Below, in pieces: positions 25,616 to 34,971 of a stretch of 64,000 bases of DNA. The notes under the pieces are model-generated. The model was not told where the DNA came from and ran no database searches. It worked only from the letters and a program-made list of their open reading frames with translations. Position numbers and translations under genes: made by a program. Position 1 is the first letter of the stretch, and each line of letters starts with the position of its first letter. Source of the DNA: Muribaculaceae bacterium (GTDB lineage: Bacteria > Pseudomonadota > Alphaproteobacteria > Rs-D84); contig JAMPEH010000001.1 in the NCBI GenBank assembly GCA_023665245.1, forward strand, positions 62,001-126,000, in the 5' to 3' direction.

Positions 25616-26356
25616 CTATGCTGCACGTTGATTGTGCTGATATTGCATATATCGCATCATTGCCATTTGCAATTTTTTGATGTTTTCAAATTCACGACCC
25701 TTTTGTTGAACTATCGCAGTACCGTTTTTGAACGCGGCCTTTGGCTTTACCGCGCCATAGTCGCGTGCCGTATGCGGATTCTGGGTTGGCAATTGTGCGC
25801 CGCGGGCAAACGGATTTTGCGGCAATTGCGGGCCATGGTGCTGCGGATTTTTTGCCGCCACCCCATTTGGCATCTCACGACGGTGTTGGTCGTTCGTTTT
25901 GATAACAGGTTTTGCAGGTTTCTTTTGCGCAGTCTGCACAATCGGGGTGCGTGTTTTATCACGTGTCTGCTCTTTGAATTTGGCCAGTATCAAATTGATA
26001 TCATTCATCCCTGTACGTGTGTCGTTCGTGGCACGCGCGGCAAATTCTGCACGTTGTGCCGCTTCCATATTCAGTTTGCGGTCTTTGTTGGGATTTGTCA
26101 TCATTTCACGTGCGCTGGCCTTGGCATACGATGCATGAACCGTTTTCAGATATTCGGTCGCAATTGTTTGTTCTGTTTTTGTTTCAACAAAAGATTTTGT
26201 CTGTGCCGATGCCTGATACATCGCCTGGCCCAGTGTCATGTCACGGGTCATATTTGTATCACGCAAACCACAGTACATGCGCATGTATGCGTCCATAATT
26301 TTTTGTTTATCTGCCTGGGTCAGGGCTGATACGTTTTGTGTATTTTCGTTTACCAT
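25616..26356 (-). CDS. Hypothetical Gln/Asn/Ala-rich cytosolic protein
   Basis: 246 aa from the ATG at 26356, with AGGGGGG 8 nt ahead; an open upstream extension has no ribosome site. Residues ~1-125 are predicted helical (TQADKQKIMDAYMRMY; VETKTEQTIATEYLKTV). Residues ~140-246 are a basic, low-complexity tail rich in Lys, Gln, Pro and Asn. There is no signal peptide or membrane segment, and no family is recognised. Divergent from the outer-membrane gene at 26602. Confidence 0.6.
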   Translation of the reverse strand: MVNENTQNVSALTQADKQKIMDAYMRMYCGLRDTNMTRDMTLGQAMYQASAQTKSFVETKTEQTIATEYLKTVHASYAKASAREMMTNPNKDRKLNMEAAQRAEFAARATNDTRTGMNDINLILAKFKEQTRDKTRTPIVQTAQKKPAKPVIKTNDQHRREMPNGVAAKNPQHHGPQLPQNPFARGAQLPTQNPHTARDYGAVKPKAAFKNGTAIVQQKGREFENIKKLQMAMMRYMQYQHNQRAA

Positions 26357-26515
26357 TTGCGCCCCCCTTTTGCTTACTGTTATCACCTTACATTTTACAT
26401 ATAGTGCGCGCATAATACTTTTCAACCCCCATGTCAACAGAAAAAGATTTGTTTTGACTTTAATCCTATAACCTGTCACGATTTAAAGGTGTTATGTCAC
26501 AAAAAACGCAACTGT

Positions 26516-26566
26516 TGCCAATAATGGGCGGTGCGGATATAACACCCCAGTCTTGCCAATAATGGG
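26516..26566. repeat. Paired direct repeat upstream of the OMP gene
   Basis: TTGCCAATAATGGG occurs twice (26515-26528 and 26553-26566), 38 bp apart, 36 bp before the ATG at 26602. It may be an operator pair. Confidence 0.5.
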
Positions 26567-26601
26567 GGCTGGTAATTTCATCGAAACCAAAGGATAAAAT
26601 G

Positions 26602-27762
26602 ATGAAAAAAACTTTCAAGGTTGCAATGGCGGCATCAGTGCTGGCATCACCTGCGATTGCGGATACGGTAAACGTTCCGTTTAATACATTGAACACGAAT
26701 ATGGAAAACCCACTGTATATGCCGGGCTCTCGCGTGTTCTATTCCAAACTGTCAAACGGTTTGATGTTAAAGGTTGCGGATGATTCCGACGCACACAAGG
26801 CCAAGGGTCACGATGGCGCAACCGAATTTCCAATTATCAGAATTCAAGAAGAAATGGGTGTTGGTATAACCGATCGCCTGGCGGCGCATTTTTCGGTGCA
26901 ATACACACACGATGATGATATTAATCGTACGGGGTTATCTGCGGGTCGTCTGGGGATGACATACCGCCTGTTGAACCTGTACAACGGTTTTGTATGGGAT
27001 GTGTACGGTGATTTGCATTTGGGCGGACTGGGCCAAATGCGCGGTCAGTATAATATTGAAGGGGCACAGTTGTCTAATGCAGAACATGCAAAAATTGCAG
27101 CAAGTGCAGGAGCAAATGCTGCAACAGCCTTAGCTGGCTATTCATTAGCAAACGCATCTGGTGTAATTGACTATGATAACTATTCTAACGGTATGTGGGG
27201 ATTCCATGTCGGTACCAAGGTTGGCAAGGTTTGGGATAAATTAACCACATCTGCATTTGTAGAGGTCTTGCGTACATTCGGTGACGATAATGCAACAATC
27301 CGCTTGGTTGGTACAAATACACCGATTTCATTTATTAACGGAACATCTGCAACGACAGCGTTGATGATGGCGTCTGCAGGTGCACCATCCCAGGTTGATG
27401 TTAAATTCAAATCCACGACCGAGGTTAATGCCGGCTTAAACGCGTTCTATCAGTGGACATCAAAATGGTCAACCGGTGCGTGGTTCCGTTATGAACATCA
27501 TGCCGACCAGGGTGTTGATAAAATCACAACCGACGTAAATGCACAATTGGCAGCGGTCAAAACAGCACTGGAACAGAAATTGTCTGACCTGAACGATGGA
27601 TTTGATGATTATATCATCGGTTTGTCTGTTGCACATCAGTTTACAGACCACGCCCAGGTTGCGCTGTATGGCGAATACACATTTGATACCGCACATGCAC
27701 GTTCGCAAAACGGTACAGATGTCAAGGCAGAAATGGGTGTGCGTGTAAACTTCCGTTTCTAA
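26602..27762 (+). CDS. Outer-membrane porin-like protein
   Basis: 386 aa from the ATG at 26602; an extra ATG three bases earlier is also possible. AAAGGAT precedes it. The signal peptide ends SPAIADTVN. The mature part alternates beta-strands and ends MGVRVNFRF, with the C-terminal Phe used for barrel assembly. A stretch at ~155-190 (NAEHAKIAASAGANAATALAG) is a helical insertion. It may be a porin or a surface barrel with an unknown ligand. A terminator follows and the gene appears single. Confidence 0.78.
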   Translation: MKKTFKVAMAASVLASPAIADTVNVPFNTLNTNMENPLYMPGSRVFYSKLSNGLMLKVADDSDAHKAKGHDGATEFPIIRIQEEMGVGITDRLAAHFSVQYTHDDDINRTGLSAGRLGMTYRLLNLYNGFVWDVYGDLHLGGLGQMRGQYNIEGAQLSNAEHAKIAASAGANAATALAGYSLANASGVIDYDNYSNGMWGFHVGTKVGKVWDKLTTSAFVEVLRTFGDDNATIRLVGTNTPISFINGTSATTALMMASAGAPSQVDVKFKSTTEVNAGLNAFYQWTSKWSTGAWFRYEHHADQGVDKITTDVNAQLAAVKTALEQKLSDLNDGFDDYIIGLSVAHQFTDHAQVALYGEYTFDTAHARSQNGTDVKAEMGVRVNFRF

Positions 27763-27799
27763 TAAAACGATTTAAAATAACAAATATTGGACAAAATCG

Positions 27800-27825
27800 C
27801 CCTGGGATTACCAGGGTGGTTTTTT
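27800..27825 (+). terminator. Intrinsic terminator
   Basis: CCCTGG..CCAGGG stem with a T tract at 27819-27825. Confidence 0.75.
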
Positions 27826-27957
27826 AATCCCCTTCGTTGGCGAAGGGGTGGTTCTACGAAGCCTTGGCGAAGTAGAAACGGGGTAGTGGTAATATTGTCA
27901 CGCATCGCAAAGTTCCCCTCCATTGGAGGGGTGGACGCAAAGCGGACGGGGAGGGTT

Positions 27958-28010
27958 AATTGCCACCGCCTGGGCGGGGGCTGTCACACAGGGTGTGACT
28001 GGGGGTGGCA
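27958..28010. repeat. Dispersed repeat family A (copy 3)
   Basis: AATTGCCACCGCC start, GTCACACAGGGTGTGAC centre, GGGGGTGGCA end, as at 4535. Confidence 0.75.
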
Positions 28011-28023
28011 ATAATTACACATT

Positions 28024-28056
28024 ACCTGGATCCCGTGGTCAAGCCACGGGATGACA
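28024..28056 (+). repeat. 33-bp palindromic repeat family C
   Basis: ACCTGGATCCCGTGG..CCACGGGATGACA, same 33-bp unit as 5096 and, inverted, 4706 and 31189. Confidence 0.8.
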
Positions 28057-28202
28057 GAATGAAAGGGTGTCGGGGTAAGAGAGCCATAGTCTCTAAAAAA
28101 CGTCATACTCGCACTGAATTTGAAAAACAATTGTCAATTGGTTTTCAAAGAGCGGTATCCAGTGCGCCGCAGACTTACCCCATCCGCGTTCTTTATTTTT
28201 AT

Positions 28203-28229
28203 TGGCGTGATACGCAATTTATGATATAA
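28203..28229 (+). promoter_or_regulatory. Promoter for the 28256-31149 operon
   Basis: TTGGCG, 17 bp, TATAAT, with AGGAAG 9 nt before the ATG at 28256. Confidence 0.6.
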
Positions 28230-28255
28230 TGAAACACAAAAGGAAGTCTATCAGT

Positions 28256-29392
28256 ATGAAAAGATTCAATATTTTTGCCACGTTGGCGGGGGCGGTAATG
28301 CTGTTGCCGGCGGTGTCGCACGGGGCGTATCCTGTGTATTCGGCGTATCAGTCAAATGCAACATATGCGCGTCCCCAGGCACAGCCCCAGGCGGTATACC
28401 AGGCAACAAATGCCCAGGGCCAGGTTGTATACCTGCCGGCAACGGGTAATACGGTTATCGCCGCAAACAGTGGTGTCGCGGCCAGTCCGACGCGCGTCAC
28501 GGGTGCATTGCCACGTGTTGGTTCAAACGTGGTCAGTGCCGGTCGTCAGTATTATCAGCCAGCGGATTATGACCGCTTGGCGGACAGTGGTCTGTACATC
28601 GGTGTATCTGTCGGTTATACGGCCAGTGTTATGGGCAATATTTCGGCCGACTATACTGGTGAAAAAGATGCCTTTTTCGTGCCCGGTGCATTTGAATCTG
28701 CAAAATTTAAATCCGACAGTGTGATACCATTGCAACTGTCTGTTGGTGCGGCAATTAATAACGATATTCGTGTAGACTTTTCTTTCTTGCGTTATTCCGG
28801 CATTAGCTACCCCAGCATTGTTAATTCATCAAACGGCGCCGGCGGTTATGTAGAGGCCGCAGTTGACGGCGGCGCCATCACCAACAATGCCACAATGTTG
28901 AACGTATATTATAACATTGATTCATTTACCGGCTACTTGGCCGGCGGGTCATTGCGCCCGTATATCGGTGCCGGTGTTGGTATTTCATTAAACACAATCG
29001 CAGACTATGTCGTTTATGATAATACATTTTATGCCGAGGTTGATTATCCCTTGGATATACCGACGGCGGGAATATTAACAGGTGTGTCTGACGTTTATGC
29101 ATATCACAATGGTGGCACCGAAGAACAATTGGCCTTTATGCTGGAAGGCGGACTGACCACAGACCTGGACGGTGGATTAAAACTGGATATGTTTGTTCGG
29201 TATTCAAATCTGGGCCGTGTTAAAACATCAGGCAGTATTATCGTATCCCAGACTGAATGGCTATCCACAGGTGGCGTCGGCACCGGTGAAGAACCCGCCC
29301 CATACGACAGTGTGTTCCATTACACCAACTGGTATGAAAGTGGCCGCATCGGAATGGTTGACGTTGGTGCACGGTTAAGATTGCAGTTCTAG
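28256..29392 (+). CDS. Outer-membrane beta-barrel protein
   Basis: 378 aa from the ATG at 28256, which has AGGAAG upstream; an earlier in-frame ATG lies within the promoter. The signal peptide ends VSHGAYP. Residues ~25-110 are an Ala/Gln/Tyr-rich linker (QPQAVYQATNAQGQVVYLP). The rest is an eight-or-more-strand OmpA-like or Opa-like barrel (LYIGVSVGYTASVMG; LRPYIGAGVGISLN) ending VDVGARLRLQF. Function unknown. First gene of a pair with 29416, 23 bp apart. Confidence 0.78.
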   Translation: MKRFNIFATLAGAVMLLPAVSHGAYPVYSAYQSNATYARPQAQPQAVYQATNAQGQVVYLPATGNTVIAANSGVAASPTRVTGALPRVGSNVVSAGRQYYQPADYDRLADSGLYIGVSVGYTASVMGNISADYTGEKDAFFVPGAFESAKFKSDSVIPLQLSVGAAINNDIRVDFSFLRYSGISYPSIVNSSNGAGGYVEAAVDGGAITNNATMLNVYYNIDSFTGYLAGGSLRPYIGAGVGISLNTIADYVVYDNTFYAEVDYPLDIPTAGILTGVSDVYAYHNGGTEEQLAFMLEGGLTTDLDGGLKLDMFVRYSNLGRVKTSGSIIVSQTEWLSTGGVGTGEEPAPYDSVFHYTNWYESGRIGMVDVGARLRLQF

Positions 29393-29415
29393 ACAACCGC
29401 AAATTGGCAGAGAGA

Positions 29416-31149
29416 ATGAACCCAAAAACCATAGTATCTTGTTTGGCGTTAATGACGGCGATTGTTGCCGCGTTCCCGGCGGATGTTTCGGCCGGTGTCC
29501 GCATTGGCAATCGGTCACGCACATATGCCGACGCATACAGCCAGGTTAACGCAATGTCAACCCCGCGCAGTACCGATACCGCGGACGCGCAATCAAGTAC
29601 TGTGTCAAATCCTGCGGCGGTGGCGGTGACGACCACAACCACATTGCCGGTGCGTGTGACGAATGCGGCACTGGCCAATAAAATTGCCACCGGGGATGGC
29701 ACTATGGGTGTCACAATGCGTGATTTGGAACGCTGTTCTATGATTTATCCATCGGGCGAATTTGCATGGGATACCCCGACGGCGGGCATTGGACGTGGCG
29801 GTGCACAGACATGCGTTGCCGTTGTTGAAATGCGTGCGGTTGCCGCCGGCCCCATGGGCGAAGACTTGGTTCTGGCACGTGCCAATGTGGCCAGTGGTTC
29901 CAGTGCGAAATGCAATATCTCTGAATTTCCTGAATATGGCTATACCGATGCCGCATACGAATATGTATTCCCGGCCGACAATCCACCGACAATGGACGAT
30001 GTTGAAAAGGTCATGAATGCCGAACAGAAACAGAACGCCGGATTTAAAATCGCGGCCAGTGCACTGGTTGGTGCCATTGGTGGCAATATGGTCGGTAAAA
30101 ACGATTTGGGCAATGACAGTTTACTGGGCACAGACAAAGGCAAAATCCAGGGCAGTGTAATTGGCGGCCTGGCTGGGGCAGCGATTGGTGCCGGCGGCGC
30201 ATTCGGGGGCAAGGTTGGCGGTGACGTCATCATGTCAACGGGTGTTAATGCGGCGGCGGGCGGTATAATGGGTAATGCATTGGCCACCGGTGATTCTGTA
30301 TTGCGTATCGAAGATTGCGATGTCGATGGCAACCATACAACATGCGCATGGGGATATGTGATGGATGCCACGCCTCTAAATGCAGGCGATGGCGACATTT
30401 ATTTTAATATCAACAGTACTGGCCGTGACGAGGCGTATATCTGTGCAGAAGAAAATGATACCAGCAATCAGCCCAATAAACGCAAAATTTGTAAAAAGGA
30501 ACAATTGGTCAATATCAGGCTGGATGGGTTCAAAGATAACACGGTCAGTGAATTGAAATATGCGAATTTTAATTCTCTGCGTGAAGACAAGGGTAAACAC
30601 TATCATTTGGAAGAACAGTCAGATGGCACATATTTAATGAAATCTGGCACGGCGACCAACACCAGCGGGGATTTGGCCGGCTTGTATGTCAAGGTTGCCA
30701 GTGCATCCCGTGCCGGTCGTCAATATGCGGCAATGGTCGTTGATGTAAAAGACACCACATTTGGCATGAAATCATCAGACTGGAACAAATGGAAAAAAGA
30801 ACATTCTACCGCACGGGTTGTTGCCCGCGGTGCCAAGGGTGCCCAGGTCAATACGACCAAATTGTACACACTGGAAAATTTTTTCCCGATTTATAAATCT
30901 GCGGACGACGGTTCAATAATTGATTTTGGGAACAAGGCGCGCTTAAAGGCAACCCTGACCGGCGCCGGCGCGGGTGGGGCACTGGGGGCGTTTTCTGCAT
31001 ACCAGGGTGCCAAAACCGACATCAGCAACCGTTGGACAACCGCTATGCGTGAATACGAAGATTCCCTGGGCAAAGTATATTGCATCACTGGCGACCGGTA
31101 TCTGACACGCTATAATGATGTGTTTGATATCCTAACCATGCCGGAATAA
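29416..31149 (+). CDS. Secreted protein with glycine-zipper segment
   Basis: 577 aa from the ATG at 29416, with GAGAG ahead; an in-frame TTG at 29404 is less likely. A signal peptide ends PADVSAGV. Residues ~210-290 hold Gly-rich zipper-like stretches (GSVIGGLAGAAIGAGGAFGG) that could insert into or pack against membrane, and a second such stretch is near the C-terminus (LTGAGAGGALGAF). Several Cys are paired (CICAEEN..CKKE). No family is recognised. Same operon as the upstream barrel protein, so a role in the envelope is likely. Confidence 0.75.
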   Translation: MNPKTIVSCLALMTAIVAAFPADVSAGVRIGNRSRTYADAYSQVNAMSTPRSTDTADAQSSTVSNPAAVAVTTTTTLPVRVTNAALANKIATGDGTMGVTMRDLERCSMIYPSGEFAWDTPTAGIGRGGAQTCVAVVEMRAVAAGPMGEDLVLARANVASGSSAKCNISEFPEYGYTDAAYEYVFPADNPPTMDDVEKVMNAEQKQNAGFKIAASALVGAIGGNMVGKNDLGNDSLLGTDKGKIQGSVIGGLAGAAIGAGGAFGGKVGGDVIMSTGVNAAAGGIMGNALATGDSVLRIEDCDVDGNHTTCAWGYVMDATPLNAGDGDIYFNINSTGRDEAYICAEENDTSNQPNKRKICKKEQLVNIRLDGFKDNTVSELKYANFNSLREDKGKHYHLEEQSDGTYLMKSGTATNTSGDLAGLYVKVASASRAGRQYAAMVVDVKDTTFGMKSSDWNKWKKEHSTARVVARGAKGAQVNTTKLYTLENFFPIYKSADDGSIIDFGNKARLKATLTGAGAGGALGAFSAYQGAKTDISNRWTTAMREYEDSLGKVYCITGDRYLTRYNDVFDILTMPE

Positions 31150-31188
31150 TCAGGCTAATCCCCTTCTGGACATAGGGGGGGGAATTCT

Positions 31189-31221
31189 TGTCATTCCGGG
31201 GCTTGACCCCGGAATCTAGGT
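31189..31221 (-). repeat. 33-bp palindromic repeat family C
   Basis: TGTCATTCCGGGG..CCCCGGAATCTAGGT, inverted relative to 28024. Confidence 0.7.
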
Positions 31222-31321
31222 CATAAAGGCCCACTCCTGCCTGGCGCAGGAGTGACAAATATTGCTATACATGTGGTAATGAGAAAATATGATTATGCAC
31301 GTATACGTTTGGTCTTGCACC

Positions 31322-31386
31322 AATTGCCCCCGCCCAGGCGGTGGCTGTCGCGACACAGCGACAGCGAAGACGGACGGGGGGGGCTC
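31322..31386. repeat. Dispersed repeat family A (copy 4)
   Basis: AATTGCCCCCGCCCAGGCGG start, TCGCGACACAGCGACAGCGA centre, ACGGGGGGGGCTCTACATAGTTC end, as at 5273. Confidence 0.75.
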
Positions 31387-31426
31387 TACATAGTTCAACA
31401 TCTGGGCATGTACGCTACTCTTATCC

Positions 31427-31514
31427 CGTCATGCCGGTGTCGACCGGCATACATTGCTTCTAGCACTAGGAGAGCCAAGGAACCCAGTGGGGACCGTCCT
31501 GCGACAGTGTGACG
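31427..31514. repeat. Dispersed repeat family B, full copy
   Basis: CGTCATGCCGGTGTCGACCGG start, AGCACTAGGAGAGCCAAGGAA middle, GTGACG end. Confidence 0.7.
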
Positions 31515-31535
31515 ATGTGCGAGAAATACACCATT

Positions 31536-31577
31536 GTCATTGCGAACGAGCCATCGGCGAAGTGTGGCAATCCATTG
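31536..31577. repeat. Dispersed repeat family D (copy 2)
   Basis: TCATTGCGAACGAG..GTGTGGCAATCCATTG, inverted relative to 4617-4647. Confidence 0.5.
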
Positions 31578-31595
31578 ATATCAATTGTTCTTTGA

Positions 31596-31621
31596 AAAAC
31601 GCCCCATCGGGGCGTTTTTTA
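31596..31621 (-). terminator. Intrinsic terminator after glyQS
   Basis: ACGCCCC-ATC-GGGGCGT between A and T tracts. Confidence 0.85.
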
Positions 31622-32983
31622 TAGCCCATTTACAATTTGCAACACACGTGTTGGTACATCTGCAATTTTAATGCGTTCCTGGGCCATGGTGTCACGATGA
31701 CGCATCGTGACGGTGCCGTCTTCCATCGTTTGGTGGTCAACCGTTATGCATACTGGCGTACCGATTTCATCATGCCGGCGATAGTTTTTACCAATATTGC
31801 CCGAATTTTCCAGTTCAATGCGGCCAATCTGCAATTTGCGCAATGCGTTTTCAATGTCAACCGCCGTATCCAGTAATTCTGGTACATTACGGGCCAGTGG
31901 TATAACCGCCGCCTTTACCGGACTTAACCATGGTTTCAGTTTTAATACCAGACGCGATTTACCATCCGGCAATTCTTCTTCGGTATACGCATTATGCATC
32001 ACCGCCAGCATCGCACGATTAACACCCATTGCGGTTTCAATCACGTATGGGATAAAGTTTTCGCCACTTTGTGGGTCGGAATAAGACAGTTTAACCGTAC
32101 TATCTTTGTTTTCCATAACATTGGCAGAAATTTTGAATTCATTCTGGGCCTTGGTATGTGACCCCAGGTCAAAGTCTTGACGGTTATGAACGCCTTCAAC
32201 CTCGTCAAAACCATCGGGGAATGCGTATTCAATATCAACCGCAGCCTTGGCATAATGCGCCAATTTTTCGTGTGGCAGGAAACGCAGACTTTCCGCCGGA
32301 ATCCCCAAAACATTTATCCACCATGCCATACGTGTTTCTTTCCAGTGTTCGAAATACTTTTCATCTTCATCTGGACGGACAAAGTATTGCATTTCTGCCT
32401 GTTCAAATTCGCGCATACGGAACACGAATCCACGTGGTGAAATTTCATTGCGGAACGCCTTGCCAATCTGGGCAATACCAAACGGTAATTTATGTGGCTT
32501 TGCATCCAATACGTTTTTAAAGTTCGTGTATGTTGTTGTCGCGGTTTCCGGACGCAGATAGGCATTTATCGCACCATCCGCCATGGCCCCGATTGACAGC
32601 CCCATCATCAACTGATACGCACGTGGTTCCGATATTTCGGTCGAACCACAGTTATCGCATTTTGTTGCGTCTTTCATTTTATCTTGGCGCATGCGGGCAC
32701 CGCATTTTTTGCATTCGACCAATGGGTCTGAAAAACTGCCCTCGTGTCCAGAATATTTCCACAACAGTCGGTTTGAAATCAATGCCGCATCTAATCCTTC
32801 GATATCGTTGCGTGAATAAATCATCGCGTTCCACCACGCGTTGCGGATATTCTTCATCAGTTCAACACCATATGGGCCGTAATCGTATGCGCCACCCAGA
32901 CCGCCATATATTTCAGACCCGGTAAATATGAACCCGCGCCGCTTGCACAATGCGACAATATCATTAATAGTTTTTGCTGGCAT
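31619..32983 (-). CDS. glyQS: Glycyl-tRNA synthetase, dimeric eukaryotic/archaeal type
   Basis: 454 aa from the ATG at 32983 with AGGGGTG 8 nt ahead; a GTG three codons upstream is also open. The N-terminus RGFIFTGSEIYGGLGGAYDY is the family hallmark. A Cys4 zinc module (CKKCGARM...CDNCGS) is inserted near residues 95-120. Motif 2 (FRNEISPRGFVFRMREF) and the C-terminal anticodon-binding domain are intact, including GVNRAMLAVMHNAYTEE. This single-chain alpha2 enzyme replaces the alpha2beta2 GlyQ/GlyS pair of most alphaproteobacteria. Expressed alone. Confidence 0.93.
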   Translation of the reverse strand: MPAKTINDIVALCKRRGFIFTGSEIYGGLGGAYDYGPYGVELMKNIRNAWWNAMIYSRNDIEGLDAALISNRLLWKYSGHEGSFSDPLVECKKCGARMRQDKMKDATKCDNCGSTEISEPRAYQLMMGLSIGAMADGAINAYLRPETATTTYTNFKNVLDAKPHKLPFGIAQIGKAFRNEISPRGFVFRMREFEQAEMQYFVRPDEDEKYFEHWKETRMAWWINVLGIPAESLRFLPHEKLAHYAKAAVDIEYAFPDGFDEVEGVHNRQDFDLGSHTKAQNEFKISANVMENKDSTVKLSYSDPQSGENFIPYVIETAMGVNRAMLAVMHNAYTEEELPDGKSRLVLKLKPWLSPVKAAVIPLARNVPELLDTAVDIENALRKLQIGRIELENSGNIGKNYRRHDEIGTPVCITVDHQTMEDGTVTMRHRDTMAQERIKIADVPTRVLQIVNGL

Positions 32984-33059
32984 AATTTTCACCCCTAAAT
33001 TTATCAGGGGTTATTGTGATATACAATTTGCGAATTTGCAATATAAAAAACTTAGATTA

Positions 33060-33087
33060 TTGACATATTTATTGCGTGTGTTATATT
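33060..33087 (+). promoter_or_regulatory. Promoter for the gene at 33113
   Basis: TTGACA, 16 bp, TATATT. Confidence 0.65.
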
Positions 33088-33112
33088 TATGCCGATAAAA
33101 AATGGATTGATT

Positions 33113-33712
33113 ATGAAACTATCAGAAATGCGTATGGATGCCGCCCACACATTGGTTGTGCCATATGATGCAACACCCGATATGGTAAACCAGGCATATG
33201 AAAGACGCCTGGCGCAACGTTTTGGTCTGCAAAATGAAGACAAGGCATCCTATGTCCGTGGAATTGAAAACCTGTATGATGCGCGTGTTCGTATGAAAAC
33301 GCCTGTAAATAAACAGTGGCGTGCGCAATTGCGCCTGATGGCGGTGTCCAATGTTGATAAAATGCTGGATGCGATGATGACGATGTTGATAATGGCACGC
33401 CGCGACAGTAAATCTATCAACAGCCAGGTCTTGGTTGACGAGTTAATGCAGACCGTACCGCAACTGCGTCGCAGATATAATATGTTCCGCGGATTGATTG
33501 CGTATGAACTGACAGGACTGGGGGCAATGATGGTATACAATAATGTCGTTCCAAATCATGGCCCGATTATACCAATGGTTGCATATGGCACGATGATTCT
33601 GGGTGGATTTGCAATTGGGTCGTTAATGGATTCAATGGAACGTGATAAAATAAAGATCGCCGCATTAACCAAATTGTTATCGTTTGATAAAGTGTTCCAA
33701 AACGAAAAATAA
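33113..33712 (+). CDS. Hypothetical protein with two C-terminal membrane helices
   Basis: 199 aa. The ATG at 33113 is preferred; an in-frame ATG at 33089 lies too near the promoter. Residues ~1-125 are soluble and helical, reminiscent of a small J-domain-like or TPR-like helix pair (DMVNQAYERRLAQRFG) but without HPD. Residues ~128-155 and ~160-180 are hydrophobic (ELTGLGAMMVYNNVV; PMVAYGTMILGGFAIGS). Membrane protein of unknown function, single gene with a strong promoter. Confidence 0.6.
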   Translation: MKLSEMRMDAAHTLVVPYDATPDMVNQAYERRLAQRFGLQNEDKASYVRGIENLYDARVRMKTPVNKQWRAQLRLMAVSNVDKMLDAMMTMLIMARRDSKSINSQVLVDELMQTVPQLRRRYNMFRGLIAYELTGLGAMMVYNNVVPNHGPIIPMVAYGTMILGGFAIGSLMDSMERDKIKIAALTKLLSFDKVFQNEK

Positions 33713-33731
33713 TTTATTCATTGTTAACAAT

Positions 33732-33760
33732 AAACGGGGGACAAATCCCCCGTTTCTTTT
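33732..33760 (+). terminator. Intrinsic terminator
   Basis: AAACGGGGG..CCCCCGTTT stem with a T tract; it faces the ferredoxin terminator region. Confidence 0.75.
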
Positions 33761-33772
33761 ACATGTTTTTTA

Positions 33773-33958
33773 TTACTGTCCCATGTCTGGCGCAATTGCA
33801 TTTACCGGACATATTGCCGCGCATGTGCCACATGAAATGCACTTTGCCGGATCGATTACACATTTGCCATCGGCACCGACCGATATTGCACATACTGGAC
33901 ACGCGCCCATACATGTATGACATCCAATGCATTTTGCCGGGTCTATTTTATAAGCCAT
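33773..33958 (-). CDS. 2[4Fe-4S] ferredoxin
   Basis: 61 aa from the ATG at 33958; a GTG two codons upstream is less likely. Two CX2CX2CX3CP motifs, CIGCHTCMGACP and CISCGTCAAICP, hold two [4Fe-4S] clusters, as in clostridial-type ferredoxins. A low-potential electron carrier; the partner is not in this window. Not coupled to its neighbours, apart from the BI-1 gene 28 bp upstream on the same strand. Confidence 0.93.
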   Translation of the reverse strand: MAYKIDPAKCIGCHTCMGACPVCAISVGADGKCVIDPAKCISCGTCAAICPVNAIAPDMGQ

Positions 33959-33986
33959 TTTCACATCCCTTTTTATTTTATGGTTA

Positions 33987-34676
33987 TTAATCTCTGTTAA
34001 ACAAACTTAACAAATACTGGAACATCGCGATAAACGATATGTACAAGTGCAGTGCCCCCAATACCGCCATTTGGTTTTTCTGGGTTTCATCACTAATTTG
34101 TGCATATGCGTTTTTCAAATTCTGCATATCGTACGCAGTAAACAGCGCGAATATCAATACCCCAATCAGGCATACAATTGCGCCAAACGTACCACCGACC
34201 AGTGCCGGCCATATAAACGATGCCAGGCCTACCAATATCAAACCAATCATTCCCATGAACAAGAATATGCCCATGAACGACAAGTCTTTGACTGTTTTAT
34301 ATCCAAACAGCGCCATACATGCAAACATTATCGCCGCCAACACAAACGCAAACAGAATTGTCAGCGGATTTTGTGTTATCGCACTCCATAACAGCGGTGT
34401 TAACACAATCCCCATCAATACGGCATACAGTGCCAAGAATACCGCGGCCTTGGCCGGCTGCATGTGAAACGCGCGAACCTGGGCCCAGATTGACAATGCC
34501 AACCCACCAAACATTAACACATAGAATATTGATTGATGTGTCATCAGAAAATAAAACAACGGTGTCGCCATTGTGAAATATGCCGCGATTGCAGTCAGTC
34601 CAACCGCGCCGAACATCAATGCAAATATACGTTTCAGATATAAATCAATACCTGTATTTGATTTTTTTGTTATCAT
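33987..34676 (-). CDS. Bax inhibitor-1/YccA family membrane protein
   Basis: 229 aa from the ATG at 34676 with AGGAGA 8 nt ahead. Seven hydrophobic segments and the family's conserved C-terminus (FTAYDMQNLKNAY; GALHLYISFIAMFQYLLSLF) are seen; the C-terminal Asp-containing ending fits the pH-sensing Ca2+ leak channel of the BI-1 group. The cellular role in bacteria is mostly unknown. It probably shares a transcript with the downstream ferredoxin (28 bp). Confidence 0.9.
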   Translation of the reverse strand: MITKKSNTGIDLYLKRIFALMFGAVGLTAIAAYFTMATPLFYFLMTHQSIFYVLMFGGLALSIWAQVRAFHMQPAKAAVFLALYAVLMGIVLTPLLWSAITQNPLTILFAFVLAAIMFACMALFGYKTVKDLSFMGIFLFMGMIGLILVGLASFIWPALVGGTFGAIVCLIGVLIFALFTAYDMQNLKNAYAQISDETQKNQMAVLGALHLYISFIAMFQYLLSLFNRD

Positions 34677-34759
34677 AACTTTCTCCTTGTTATTTGATGT
34701 ATATATAATACAATGACAGCTGTATTTCAAGGATAAACGATTAACAAAGGATGATACCT

Positions 34760-34957
34760 ATGCCATTGCCCAAGAAAACAACATTAGATAATATTGGCCC
34801 AAAACACAAATCCGATGATATGAAGGCGGTAAGAGAAAGCCTGGCAGATGCAAAGCAAAAGTTAATTGCTGCACAAAAAGCCAATGATGAAAAACTGATA
34901 AAGTTTTATCAGCAATCAATTGCGCATCTGACCGGAACAATCGAACGCAACAGTTAA
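34760..34957 (+). CDS. Small hypothetical protein
   Basis: 65 aa from the ATG at 34760, chosen because AAAGGA lies 9 nt upstream. Highly charged, with a helical, coiled-coil-like core (SDDMKAVRESLADAKQKL). No motif recognised. Followed by another small ORF. Confidence 0.55.
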   Translation: MPLPKKTTLDNIGPKHKSDDMKAVRESLADAKQKLIAAQKANDEKLIKFYQQSIAHLTGTIERNS

Positions 34958-34971
34958 ATGGAGATAGCACA

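Larger units (their letters stand above)
27826..28200. other. Gene-free repeat patch
   Basis: No credible gene. It contains GC-rich small palindromes (CCCCTTCGTTGGCGAAGGGG at 27830-27849; CCCCTCCATTGGAGGGG about 27914-27931) and repeat copies A (27958) and C (28024). A weakly related TTTGAAAAACAATTG..CAATTGGTTTTCAAAG palindrome spans 28120-28152. Confidence 0.6.
31150..31595. other. Gene-free repeat patch
   Basis: No credible gene between the 31149 stop and the glyQS terminator. It holds repeats C (31189), A (31322), B (31427) and D (31536), the same order of families as in the 4.5-5.6 kb patch, apart from C, which there frames the GIY-YIG gene. Confidence 0.7.
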